Of a stretch of DNA of 64,000 nucleotides, positions 35,601 to 47,600 are shown piece by piece. Position numbers and translations under genes: made by a program. The notes under the pieces are model-generated. The model saw only the letters and a list, made by a program, of their open reading frames with translations. It was not told where the DNA came from and searched no databases. The stretch is from Orientallactaga sibirica (taxonomy: Eukaryota > Chordata > Mammalia > Rodentia > Dipodidae): assembly GCA_036365145.1 (NCBI GenBank), contig JAEOAD010000018.1, positions 12,754,501 through 12,818,500 of the forward strand, written 5' to 3'. Position 1 is the first letter of the stretch. Every line of letters begins with the position of its first letter.

Positions 35601-38600
35601 GGAATGTATGAGCTGAAGTGTAAACCCCCTCAGAATTCGTATGTTGAGATCCTAATCCCTACTACCTCAGAATGTGACTAAATATGGAGAAAGAGTGTGT
35701 AAACAAGTAACTAAGTTAAAATGATGTTATCTGGTACAACTAGGGTTCTTACAAGAAGAGAAAATTAGGGGCTGGAGAGATGGCTCAGCAGTTCAAAGGG
35801 ACTCGCTTGCAAAGCATGACAGCCTGGGTTTGGTTTTTTAAATTTTATTTATTTATTTGCAAGCAGTGATAGAGAGATAAAGAAGAGAGACAGACATGGA
35901 GAGAATGGGCATGCCAGGGCCTCTAGCCAGTGCAAATGAACTCCAGACGCGTGTGCCCCTTATGCATCTGGCTGATGTGGGTCCTGGGGAATCAAACCTG
36001 GGTCCTTTCACAGGCAAATACTTTAACTGCTAAGCCACTTCTCCAGCCCCACATCCTGGGTTTTATTCTTTAAATGTAAAGCCAGATGCACAAGTGGCAC
36101 ATGCATCTGGAGTTCATTTTCAGAAGCAAGAAGTACTGGTATGCTCATTCTCATTCTAATATTGTCTTCTCTCCCTCTGTCTCCCTACTTGCAAATAAAA
36201 TAAATAAAAATTACAAAAGAAGAGAAAATTTGGGTTGGAGAGATGGCTTAGTGTTTAAGGCAGGCATTTGCCTGCCAAGCCAAAGGATCCTGGTTCAACT
36301 CTCCAGGATCCATGTAAGCCAGATGCACAAGGGGGCACATGTATCTGGAGTTCGTTTACAGTAGCTAGAGGCCCTGGTGTGCCCATCTGTCTCTCTCTTT
36401 TTTGCCTCTTTCTCTCTCTCAAATAAATAAATAACATTTTTTTAAACTTAAAAAATATTTTTTAAAAAAGAAAATTTGGACCCAAATATACATGGAGGAA
36501 TAATAACCTAAGGATGATGGGAGAAGCCAAGGGGAGGGGGCTTCAGAGAAACCAACACTACCGCCTACAAGCCAAGGGCAGAGGAACCACTACCACCACC
36601 ATCCTGGTCTTGGACATGTCACACCTAATATTTGGGGACAGAATGTGTCTGTTGTTTAAGCCACCCAAGGCATATCAGCTTCAGCCAACAAATACAAGGA
36701 GATAGAAATGAAAAAAAAAATTGTCTTCAGGATGGAATGGGAACAGCACACAATTTAAAATGATCAGGTTTCTGGTTCAAAGTATGTTCACAACTTATTT
36801 AAATGTGAATTTAACTCTAGATTTGTTTTCCTAAAGTACAAACTGAAACATGACCAGGACTAAATGGGACTATCTGTGAAACAAAGAGTGAATACACTCA
36901 TACCTAACATCTGATGTGAATATAGTAAGACCTACCATGTGGCAGGCACTAAGATGGCTACAGCTCTATGGCTACTCTTCAAGTTAGGTAATGCTGTCAC
37001 TGTTTTACAATTAAAGAAACTAATGCAGTGATTCAGTGAGAGCAGTCAGGGTCAAGAATCCACCTCTAAAGCCCTCACTATGAGCAGCCACCAAGCTTAA
37101 TCCAACAATGACATTGCAATGATGTATCTGCAACACCATTCATTCCTGCATGAGTCACAAATGAGAAACCAGACAGGGGTGTTACAGTATACCTAAAGCA
37201 CCATGAAATGAAAATGAAAAGATCAAAACTTCTCCCCCTAGAAAGATTCTGGGGAAAAAGAGAAAAGAAAAACAAATGAAATCCACCAAGGGTCAAGTCC
37301 CTGAGAGCATGGAGGACTTTACAACTCCTCATCAAAGAACATGTCCACCAGCCCCAGCAACGAAAGCATTCCCCATGTATCGATGGAGAAATGAGGACTT
37401 ACCAGGAGTCCCATCCAGGGCAGCCTTGGCACCAGCCAGGGTCAAGAGGCCTCCTTCCTTCAGGTGCTTGGTGGCCAGGTGGCTGGAGATGGTCGACGTC
37501 CACATGCTCTGCTTCCACATCAGGTCACAGTTTTTAAAGAGAGCTGGGGGGGGGGGGAGGGAAGCAAAGCAAAAGCAAACCATGGGCTCACCATTCCCCG
37601 AGAAGAACCAAAAGACAAGCTCAACTCACAGCCCCTACTCTGCAGGCCCTGCTGGTGTGGGGCCCTGTCTGCAGCAAGGTCTAACACAAACAGTACAGGG
37701 CTTTTTGGTCAGAAGCACAGGCTCAAACCATGCCATACAATCTCCCCAGTCTCACACTCATCTACTAACTGCTTTAATTTTAGCCAATAAATTTTAGCAT
37801 ATGAATCAGGGGTCAACAGGTTCACCAGAATGATTCTGCTCCAAAATGTGCTTTACTTTAGGAAGGATTCAGATTGATAAAAAGAACCTGTATGTTTATG
37901 CTGGCACCTCCTCATGATAAAAACACACAAAACTGTTGGGCTGGAGAGATGGCTTAGGAATTAAGGTGCTTGCCTGCAAAGCCTAAGAACTCCTGTTCAA
38001 ATCCTCCAGGTCCCACATATAGCTAGATGCATCAGTGGCACAAGCATGCAATGCCAGGCATGCCTACAAGGGGACTTAAATATCTGGCATTCGTTCACAG
38101 TGGCTGAAAGGCCCTGGTGTGCCCATTCTCTCTCTCTGCCTCTTTCTCTCTGTCTCTCTCTCAAAAAAAAAAAAAAAAAAAAAAATACACAAGATGGTTA
38201 CCCTATAGCCAGAAAAGGGACTTTAACAGTGTTATATTTTCATGGCTGAAAAGTTAATGTCAGCTTTAGAAATTCTTTTTAAAAAGCTCAAATAAGAACC
38301 ATTTCTCACTTGTGTGAGCCCTCCAGGCCTGCCAGACACAAGAGGAGCAAGTGGTAACATGTCACACTGCAAACCTAGCACCTTACAGGACACACAAAAT
38401 CCAGAAAGAATGTTTTGCTATGTAGTCAGCAGGTGCAAGCCACTGCACCTCTTTTCCATCCTAAAAGGACCAGGGAGGGAGGAAACAGATGGGTCCACAT
38501 TTATCACTTTTTGCTCCCAAAATGCAAAAGGTTATACAAAAGACTTTGAGATTATGAGGCTAATTTGCCAACCTGAACACCCTACAAAATAACAATCATT

Positions 38601-41600
38601 ATTTAAATGTACTTAAAGAATTTAAATTCCTCTTTAAATGCCTTTGGCTGATAAATAAATGTAAGAGGGATAATAAAATTGGGAAACTATCATTCTCCAA
38701 CCTCCAATATGCTAACTCCTTCAGGCAGGGTTTATCCGGGAATGCTCAAACCATTAAGTGAGAGGTATTAGGGGAATAAGACAGTCACTCACAGAATCAA
38801 AGTGCTGTCCCACAGCTCACTTCCTCACTGCAAATGAAACACAGTGGAAGCTTCCCCCTTAACCAAACACCAAATTTGTCATTCTCACAGGCATGGCAAT
38901 ATGACAAGCTAGGGTACCCACGTAATGTCATGTGGAGCACACAATGTCCCGTGTGATGACATATGAAGCATGTGATGTCATATGGAGTATACAATGTCTT
39001 TAGGGAGAATTTCACCTCAAAAATGTTCAACCTGAATCTAATCAAGCCTAGATCTAACTTCCAGTTAACAGGAAGTACCAGACACAGAGAATAAATAAGT
39101 CAAATGATACTTTAAAGAAAAACTAGATAATGAGGTAGGAGGATCACTGTGAATTCGAGGCCATCATGGAGCTACAGAGTGAATTCCAGGTTAGCCTGGG
39201 CTACAGTAAGAAGTGAGACTCTACCTCAAAAAAGAAAGAAAGAAAGAAAGAAAAACTGGACAAATTCAGAATGTGGCATATACTACATGAAAACTACTTT
39301 GATTCACCAATAGCCTTGTGCTGGATACGGGGGTGGGGAATGTCCCCCATATGTTTTGAATCTTGGTCCCAAGCTGATGGCAATTAGGGAAAGGTGCTGG
39401 GCCTTTGGGAGGTGGAGTTTTGCTAGAAGTATGTCACTGGGACTGACTTGGGGTCATATAGTCCAGGTCCAAGCCAGTACTTGGACTACTTCCTTTCTGT
39501 TGCTGTGCCCAGCTCAGGTCACTCCTGCTGCTTCCTTTCAGCTCATGTAACAAGGTGTGATGCTCAGCTGTCTGCTCCTGCCATGCTCCCTTCATGATGA
39601 AACTCCCCACGGAACTGTAAACTGAAATAAACAAACTCTTTGCTTGCATCAGCTGCTTCCAGTCCAGTGTTTTGTCTCAGCAACGAGAAGGTGAATGCTA
39701 TAACCTTCCACCATGGAATGATGCAAGAAAATCCTCACCAGATACCAAAACCTCAACTTTGCCGGGTATGGTGGCATGTACCTTTAATCCCAGCACTCAG
39801 AGGTAGAGGTAGGAGGACTGCCATGAACTCGAGGCCACGTAAGACTACATAGTGAATTCCAGATCAGCCTAGGCTACAATGATACCCTACCTTGAAAAAA
39901 AAAAAAAAAAAAAACACAACTTTGGCCTTCCTAGCCTCCAGAAGTGCTACGTAGTAAATCTCTATAAATCACACAGTCTTCAGAATTCACTTATATTAGC
40001 ACAAAACAGATGAAGGAAGACACAGAGCTGTTGTAAAGATCCCAGTAGACAGAGAAAACAACTGGCCTAGTGCTAGTCTATACCTGGTCCAGGTCAGCTG
40101 GACAAAGAGCAAAGGGGAGTGAATGATTAACTGTAAAAGGACTTACACTTTGATTTGGCATTGCCCCCGGCCCATCCTCCAGCCACACAGAGAATGGCAT
40201 CCACCTTCTCGTCACCCAAGAGCTTCCCAACCTCAGCAGTGACCTTCAGCATAAGAGACAAAGAGACACATAAACTGTAGGGTAAAGTGGCTGGCATCTT
40301 TACAGACACTTCACTGTCTCGTATTCTTACAAGCTTTCAGCCCTGCTGACTGACACAGAAGTAATGGAAGACGATCTGAGCATTTTGGGTCGGAATACCA
40401 ACTATGTTTCACTGTGGTGTTCATAAAACAGTCTAGAGGCTCCAATAAACATTCTAAATGGGAGAGATGTAAGCACTTCCTGAAATAAAGCAGGTCATAA
40501 AGAAAAGGAGGAAAAGGAGCTTCGTGGCAAGCAGGTGAGGTTCTGACAAGTTCCTTTCCAGATTTTCTTCACAAATCACAGAATCAGAAACTGAGGATAA
40601 CTCTGCTCTGAACCCAGAACAAAAAAATTCTCTGAATATGACTCAGCAGTTAAAGATGTCTGCTTGCAAAGCCTGATGGCCAGGGTTCAATTCCCCAGTA
40701 CCCACGTAAAGCCACATACACCAAGTGGTACATGTGTCGAATTTGTTTCCAGCAGGAGGCCCTGCCATGCCCATACTTGCACTCTCGCTCGTGCTCACTC
40801 TCTCTCTCTCTCTCTCTCTCTCTATAAAATATTTTTTTAAAACCTTTAACAAGAGCTGGTGAGATGGCTTAGTGATTAAGGTGCTTGCTTCAAAGCCTAA
40901 GGACCCAGGTTCTATTCCCCAGTACCCATGTAAGCCAGATGTACAAGGTCACACATGCGTCTGGAGTTCATTTGCAGTGGCTAGAGGCCCTTGTTTGCCC
41001 ATTCTCTCTCTCCTTCTCCCTCTCTCAAATAAATAAATAATAATAAATTTTTTGAGATAGAGTCTCGCTCTAGCCCACGCTGACCTGGAATTCACTATGG
41101 CGTCTCAAGGTGGCCTTGAACTCATGGCAGTCCTCCTACCTCTGCCTCCCAAATGCTGGGATTAAAGGCATGCACCACCACACCCAGCTAAAATTTTTTT
41201 AAGGCAAAAAAGAAAAAAAAAACTTTAACAAGAAAATGCTGAAGAAAAGTTGAACAAGAAAAAAAGACAGTGAGTGGCAAAACCATGGTAAGTCCTGAGT
41301 ACACTGGTTCATGTCAATGCACTCTCTGTTTAAAACTTTACAGCACTGACAATATATTCAAGTGCTTGGTATCATTTATGAAAAGAACAGTGCCAGACAG
41401 GCCTTGCTGGTCAGTGATTGTGACTCCTTATTTCCTGGACTGGCTGAGTGGCCCTTCCCAGGTGCTCAGAGAGCTCCATCTTCTGAAAACTCTCCAGCAT
41501 CCCATCCATCTGTTCATTACCTTGTCCCTAGTAATCTTTGAGGGCTCAAATAAATGGGTTTTTCAGAGAATGCTTTGCCATGAAAACCAGTCTTTTCTCT

Positions 41601-44600
41601 CCCTGCACACTACACCTAAAGTTTTTCTTATAAGCTGATTCCAGAATTTCCTACTCTGGATATTAATTTTTGACTTTCTTCTTATGACCTTGGATGGTCC
41701 TTCTTGTTGTTTTTTGTTTGTTGTTTGTTTGTTTGTTTGTTTGTTTGTTTGTTTTCAAGGTAGGTCTCACTCTAGGCCAGGCTGACCAGGAATTCTATAA
41801 TCCTAGGCTGACCTTCAGCTCAGTGATCCTCCTAATGCTGCCTCCTGAGGGCTGGGATTAAGGGTGTGTGCCACCATATCCAGTATCCCCTCTTTTCTAA
41901 AGCCATGTTCCTAAATGCCAGAGGTTGCACCAACCCCCAACATTACCTGTACATGCACAGAATTTACATCTAATCAATATACTCTTCAAAGTAGCATGAA
42001 GAAACTATGCACCTGCTTGATTTTCTGTCTAACATCAGTGCTTTACACATAGAATAAGACAGTTTTAAAGTCTACCTCCTGGGTATAGCTTCCCCCCAAA
42101 GAGTCTTCTATAGATTCAGTTCCTTTCTCACTTCTGCTCCCTCCCTTGTCCCTAGAAGAATTCCTGCCCAGGAGCCAAGGTCACATGGCTGAGGATAGAA
42201 TTTCCTCTTGTGAAGCTTCAGAAGTAAGAACTGAGCATCAGGCTGTTCGCCCAGAAATTTCCAGTGGGGTGGAGAATGGAAGAAGATGGGACTCGGAAAG
42301 CTAAGCTCATAATGACTAACGATTTCTCCATCTTTGTCTTGCTGATGCATTCTACAACCAAGTCTCAGGTGAGGACACATCCACATTCAAAAACCCATAT
42401 GAGCCGGGCGTGGTGGCACACGCCTTTAATCCCAGCACTCGGGAGGCAGAGGTAGGAGGATCGCCATGAGTTCGAGGCTACCCTGAGAATACATAGTGAA
42501 TTCCAGGTCAGCCTGAGCTAGAGTGAGACCCTAACTCGGAACAGCAAAAAACAAACAAACAAACAAACAAAAACCATATGAACACAGAACCAGCAACTAA
42601 CAAGACCTGAGGAGGTGCTGAAAGCAGGGACCCACACCTGGAATGGCTCTCCAAGCCTAGGCATGGTCCCCCTCTTGAGTTTTAGCTTGTATTACTTTGT
42701 CCACAGGATATTATTTTGCATCAAAGCAGCTTAGGTCAGTTGATAAGAGCAAAGTCATCAAAGTCCACTGCCTTGGCTCAAATCCTAACTATGCCATCCC
42801 CTACCTGTTTGACCTTGGACAATGGCCAGAGTCTTCCTGTACTTCAGCTTTCCCAACTCTACAAGGTAAATAACATTAGAAACTGCTGAGAGGTTATGAG
42901 AGCAACACACTGTGTCAACTTTCTCTATCGAGTTCATTAATGCCCATCTGCATTATCCCAGCAGAGCAAACATTAGGATCACGTCAATAAAGTCAGAACA
43001 AAACCAAGGTAAGCCATCCACATCTGCGAGCTGTACATCCAAGGATTCATCAGACCTTGAATAAAAAATATTCAGGGAGGGCTGAAGAGATGACTTAGTG
43101 ATTAAGGTGCTTGCCTATGAAGCCTAAGGAACCATGTTTACTTTCCAGATCCTACCTAAGCCAGATGCACAAAAGGTGAGGTCAGCGCAAGGTTGCACAT
43201 GCCCACTAGGTGGTGTAAGCATCTGGAGTTGGACTGCATGGCTCAGGCCCTAGGGCACCAATCCTCTATCTCACTCACTCTAAAATAAAAAAATTTAAAA
43301 ATATATTCAGGGAAAATATTGTACCTGTGCTGCAAACACTTGTCAATATTCCTTAAACAATCCAATATAAGGACTACTTAACATGACATGGATATTATAT
43401 TGGGCACTATAAGCGATATAGGACAATTTAAAGTAAATGGGAGGTTATGCAAGATATATGCAAATACTACTACCCTTTATATAAAGGCCATGAACACCTG
43501 CACATTTCAATATCCACATTTATTATTCACTCTAGCCAGGCTGCATAAAATACCAACCCATGTTAAGACTACCAGGGAGAACACAACCAAATGAAAAGTA
43601 GAGCCACTTACAGACCACATTGTACTAGGAGAACCAGGCCCCAATTCTACCATTAACTACCTTATTTTGCACTGGCCTGTCACTTAGTGGCTGAAACCCA
43701 GTGTTCCCAGCTATAAAATGGGACACCTGCCAGCCCCATCGAGCAGTTGTAGAAATGGATTTCATTGGGAATGAGAGCAGGAGCACTTGTGTGTGATTCC
43801 TTTACCAGTCCTCCAGAAGGACAAACTGTTCTGTCTTCTAAGATACTAATGCCAAGACCACTATCAAATCAGTAGCAGTGCTCATTCGAAGGAGTAGCAC
43901 TACCTTGAGTGGGAAAAGTAGTATTTCTCAGTTTTTATCTATATGTTTCTACAGTTTTGTTAGGCTTCCTATAAGCCCATAATTTTATAGCTGAAAATAA
44001 CCTGTTCTATTAGTGTTCATGCCTTGAACTAGGCAAGCTTTGAACTAGGTAACTACTGTTTAGATTCTCAAACAATCACATATGTAGACAAAGATATTCA
44101 CCACAGTATTCTTGTTAAATAGTAGAAAATGAAATAAAAATTAAAACCCACACACACAAAACTGAAGCAAACAATAAGCAGAGACTACATAAACCACAGC
44201 TGGTCAGTAGAGTGGAAAAGTCTCACATCAGCACAGTGGTTTTTCAAAGTGACTTGAAGTAGTTACACTAAAGGATGTTACAAAGGCTAAGCATTGGGCT
44301 GAACAGATGGCTTAGCAATTAGGGCACTTGCCTGCAGAGCCTAACAACCCAAGTTCGATCCCCAGTGCCACATAAAGCCAGATTCACTAAGTGGCACATG
44401 CATCTGGAATTCATTTGCAGCAGCTGGAGGCCCTGGTGTCCATTCTCTCTGTCTCTCTTCTATCTCTTCTCTGCTTGCAAATAAAAATATAAAAAAGGCC
44501 AACCATAAAGTATAAAGCACAAAACTACCTCTATTTGCAAAATAACATATGTCTACTAAAGAAAACAAGTCAAAGTGTGCTGACATTGAGCATATTAATT

Positions 44601-47600
44601 TACCTCTGTATTTTTTTTTTGAAAATGTCAAATAAATTTAATGTTACCATCAGTTTCTTATGAAATGACATTATTGATACTACAGCTGCCGTGAAGTTAA
44701 TTGTAGCTTAATGAAACCTTTATGCCACAGAGAAATCATGTATTATCATTAAACTGTAGAACTGAAAGATTGCTAACAAATGACTGAGGCCAACCCTTTC
44801 ACCTTAGAGATGAAATGAGAGTTGGAGGCTAAAATGGTTAGGTGGCTGGTTGGAGTCTACTCTACAGGCCAAGCAGCCAGGATCAGAGCTTAGGCTTTAA
44901 CATTACAGGGTGCAGTGTTCCTCCTAGAAAACCCATTTTTCATAAATCATTCCAAAATATGCTTAAATTTAGGTAATTTATATGCTCTCTGGTTTTATTT
45001 AAAGGAAAGACAAATACTTGTAAGTTAATCAATATTTAAGTAGAATTAATTGTTTGTTTGATTTTGAGGCATGAACTCTCTCCCAGGTTGGCTTTGAATT
45101 TATAGCAATCTATCTGCCTCAGCCTCCTGGGTGCTGGGATTGAAGGTGTGAGCTACCATACCTGGATTTAGATTTGGATTATTCATGACCTTTAATTTTT
45201 ACTTACTTTTTATTTTTTGCTAGTGCTGGGAATCAAACCCAAGGTCTTGCACATTCATGAATATGAGCAAGTTAATCACTCTATCATGTGTAATTTAATT
45301 ACCTCTGTATTTTGAAGGGTTTTTTGTTTTGTTTTTCCACCTTTCATAATTAGGCAAATGTGGTGGTTTGAATGTGAATGTATGTCCCCCACAGCCTGAA
45401 GTATTTTTCTTTAAATTTTATTTATTTATTTATTTGAGAGAGCGAGAGAAGGAGAGAGAGAAATAGGCAGGTATAAAGAGAGAATGGCTATGCCAGAGCC
45501 TCCACCCACTGCAAACAAACTCCATATGCATATGCCCCCTTGTGCATCTGGCTTACATGGGTCCTGGAGAGTAGAACCTGGGTCCTTTGGCCTTGCGGGC
45601 AAGTATCTTAACCACTAAGCCATCTCTCCCGCCCTGAAGTATTTTTCATTAAGCTCACAACTTAAGTCTCCACCAGCCTGCTAGAGAGTGTATCAATGGG
45701 GGCAGATCTTAAGTCCAGTCCTAAAGTATGTTCAGAGCAGTCTGAGCTCTGGCTGTTTGGTGGTGTCTCTCTGCCACAATCAATGGAAATCAGTAGCTTC
45801 TTCCACCATTCATGGTGTTTCCCCTGAATTCTGTAAACCTGAAATAAGCCCTTTCCTTCCATAAGCTACTTCTGGTCAGTGTTTGTCCTAGCAACACAAA
45901 GGAACTCAAAAGCAAACAATAACTGAAAAACAAGGAACACACCACCAGTGGAAACTCTTCTCTGGGGCTCTCTGACACAACAAGGAAATCTTTTGGATTA
46001 CCTGGTCAGCCTGCTCAGTGAATGAGTCTGTCATCTTAACAATGACACTGGCGCTGGCCTCTTCATTCTCTACCACGTCGATGCTGGCAACCCACTGGCG
46101 TAAAGAAGAAAACAGTTGTGGTCATAGTTATTTCTTTAAAGATCTACACCCACAAATGAGGCAATGGAGAAAGTTAAGAAGCTGATTGAGCACGCCTTAT
46201 CTGAAATGCATGAGACAGGGGTTTCAGATCTTGCATGGTTTTATTCTGAAATATTTGCACATTGAGATGGACTTATGATAGTTTACACTGATTGCCAACT
46301 TGACAGGACCTAACATCACCTGCAAGGATTATCTAGATTCAGTTAACATTTGTTTGAGGAATTATTTTGATTAAGTTAGCTGAGGTGAGAGGACCCACCT
46401 TAACTGTTGGCAGCACTACTTAGTGGGCTAGGGTCCTGCAACGTATAAAAATGAAAAAGCTGGCTAACTAGAGACATTCACTGCTCTCTGCTTCCTCACT
46501 GTGGGCTGGATGTGGCCAGCTGCTTCAAACTCCTGCCTCCATGCCTTCCTTACCATGATGGGCCAGAACCTGGAACTGTGGGCTGAAATAAACCCTTCCC
46601 CCATTAGACTGACTTTTGTCCAGGTATTTTGTCCCAGCAAGAAGAAGCTAACTAATATATATATCTTGGAGATGGGATCTAAGACAACATACAAAATTCA
46701 CATGTCTCATATGCACTTTTATACTCAATTTTTTAATTGTTTTTTGTCTGTCTGTTTTTGAGGTAGGGTCTCACTCTAGCCCTGGCTGACCTGGAATTCC
46801 CTATGTACTCTCAAGCTGACCTTAAACTTGCCATCTCTGCCTCCCAAGTGCTTGGATTAAAGGCATGTGCCACCACACCCAGCTTATACTCATAATCTGA
46901 CTTTCCAGTTGGAATATCATGCAAGCCATGGATTTGGAGACATTTCATATTTTCAGTTTGAAGAGGCACAACATGTAAGTGAAAATCCAGTAGAGAAAGG
47001 AGTGGCACCTACCTCCCACACAGCACACAGGGACACTGACTGTGGACAGTCTACCCTGTACTGCACCTCTTCCCTGCTCCAAACACCTGTCCTCCTAACT
47101 CACTTCTCAAAGCCAAACCCTACACTTTCAGACACCTAGAGTCAACAGACCTGCAAAAAGCCAATAGTGATAAAAGGGAAGGTGTGCTGGCCCTAAGATC
47201 TTTGTCGAATACTCCAATCTGCCAGTGAGGCAGGAGAGTATAGACATCAGGAAGACAGAGCAGCCTGGCTGTGCCATCCGATAAACCATGTCATTTCCAT
47301 ATGTCACAAAATATAAAACCCTTCTCAGCTTTGACTAGAGACAGGCAGGTGGCTGACCAGCATCCACAGCTTGAAGGACCCCTGGGTCTGAATGCTGGCT
47401 GAGCTATAGATGGCTTTCTCACTCTCAGTCTTCCTCACCCACAGAAAGCAGGTTAATGAGTAATAGGGTTGGTAAGCATGAAATGAGATGGAGGACATTC
47501 ACTCTCCTGGCATGGGTTCTTGCTCAGAAAGCTCCAAGACCCTTCAGGCTGAAGGCCTCAGAGGTCAGTATCTCTACCTCAAGATGTGACTCAGTAACAC

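Larger units (their letters stand above)
31273..37402 (-). other. QDPR: QDPR intron 4
   Basis: 6.1 kb, of which 2.16 kb is a tandem duplicate. Without the duplicate it would be about 4 kb. 31273-31842 and 37071-37402 hold nothing recognisable. Confidence 0.9.

Noticed and set aside
37276..37797. 173-codon open frame on the plus strand
   Set aside because: Antisense shadow of QDPR exon 4 plus flanking intron; no domain.
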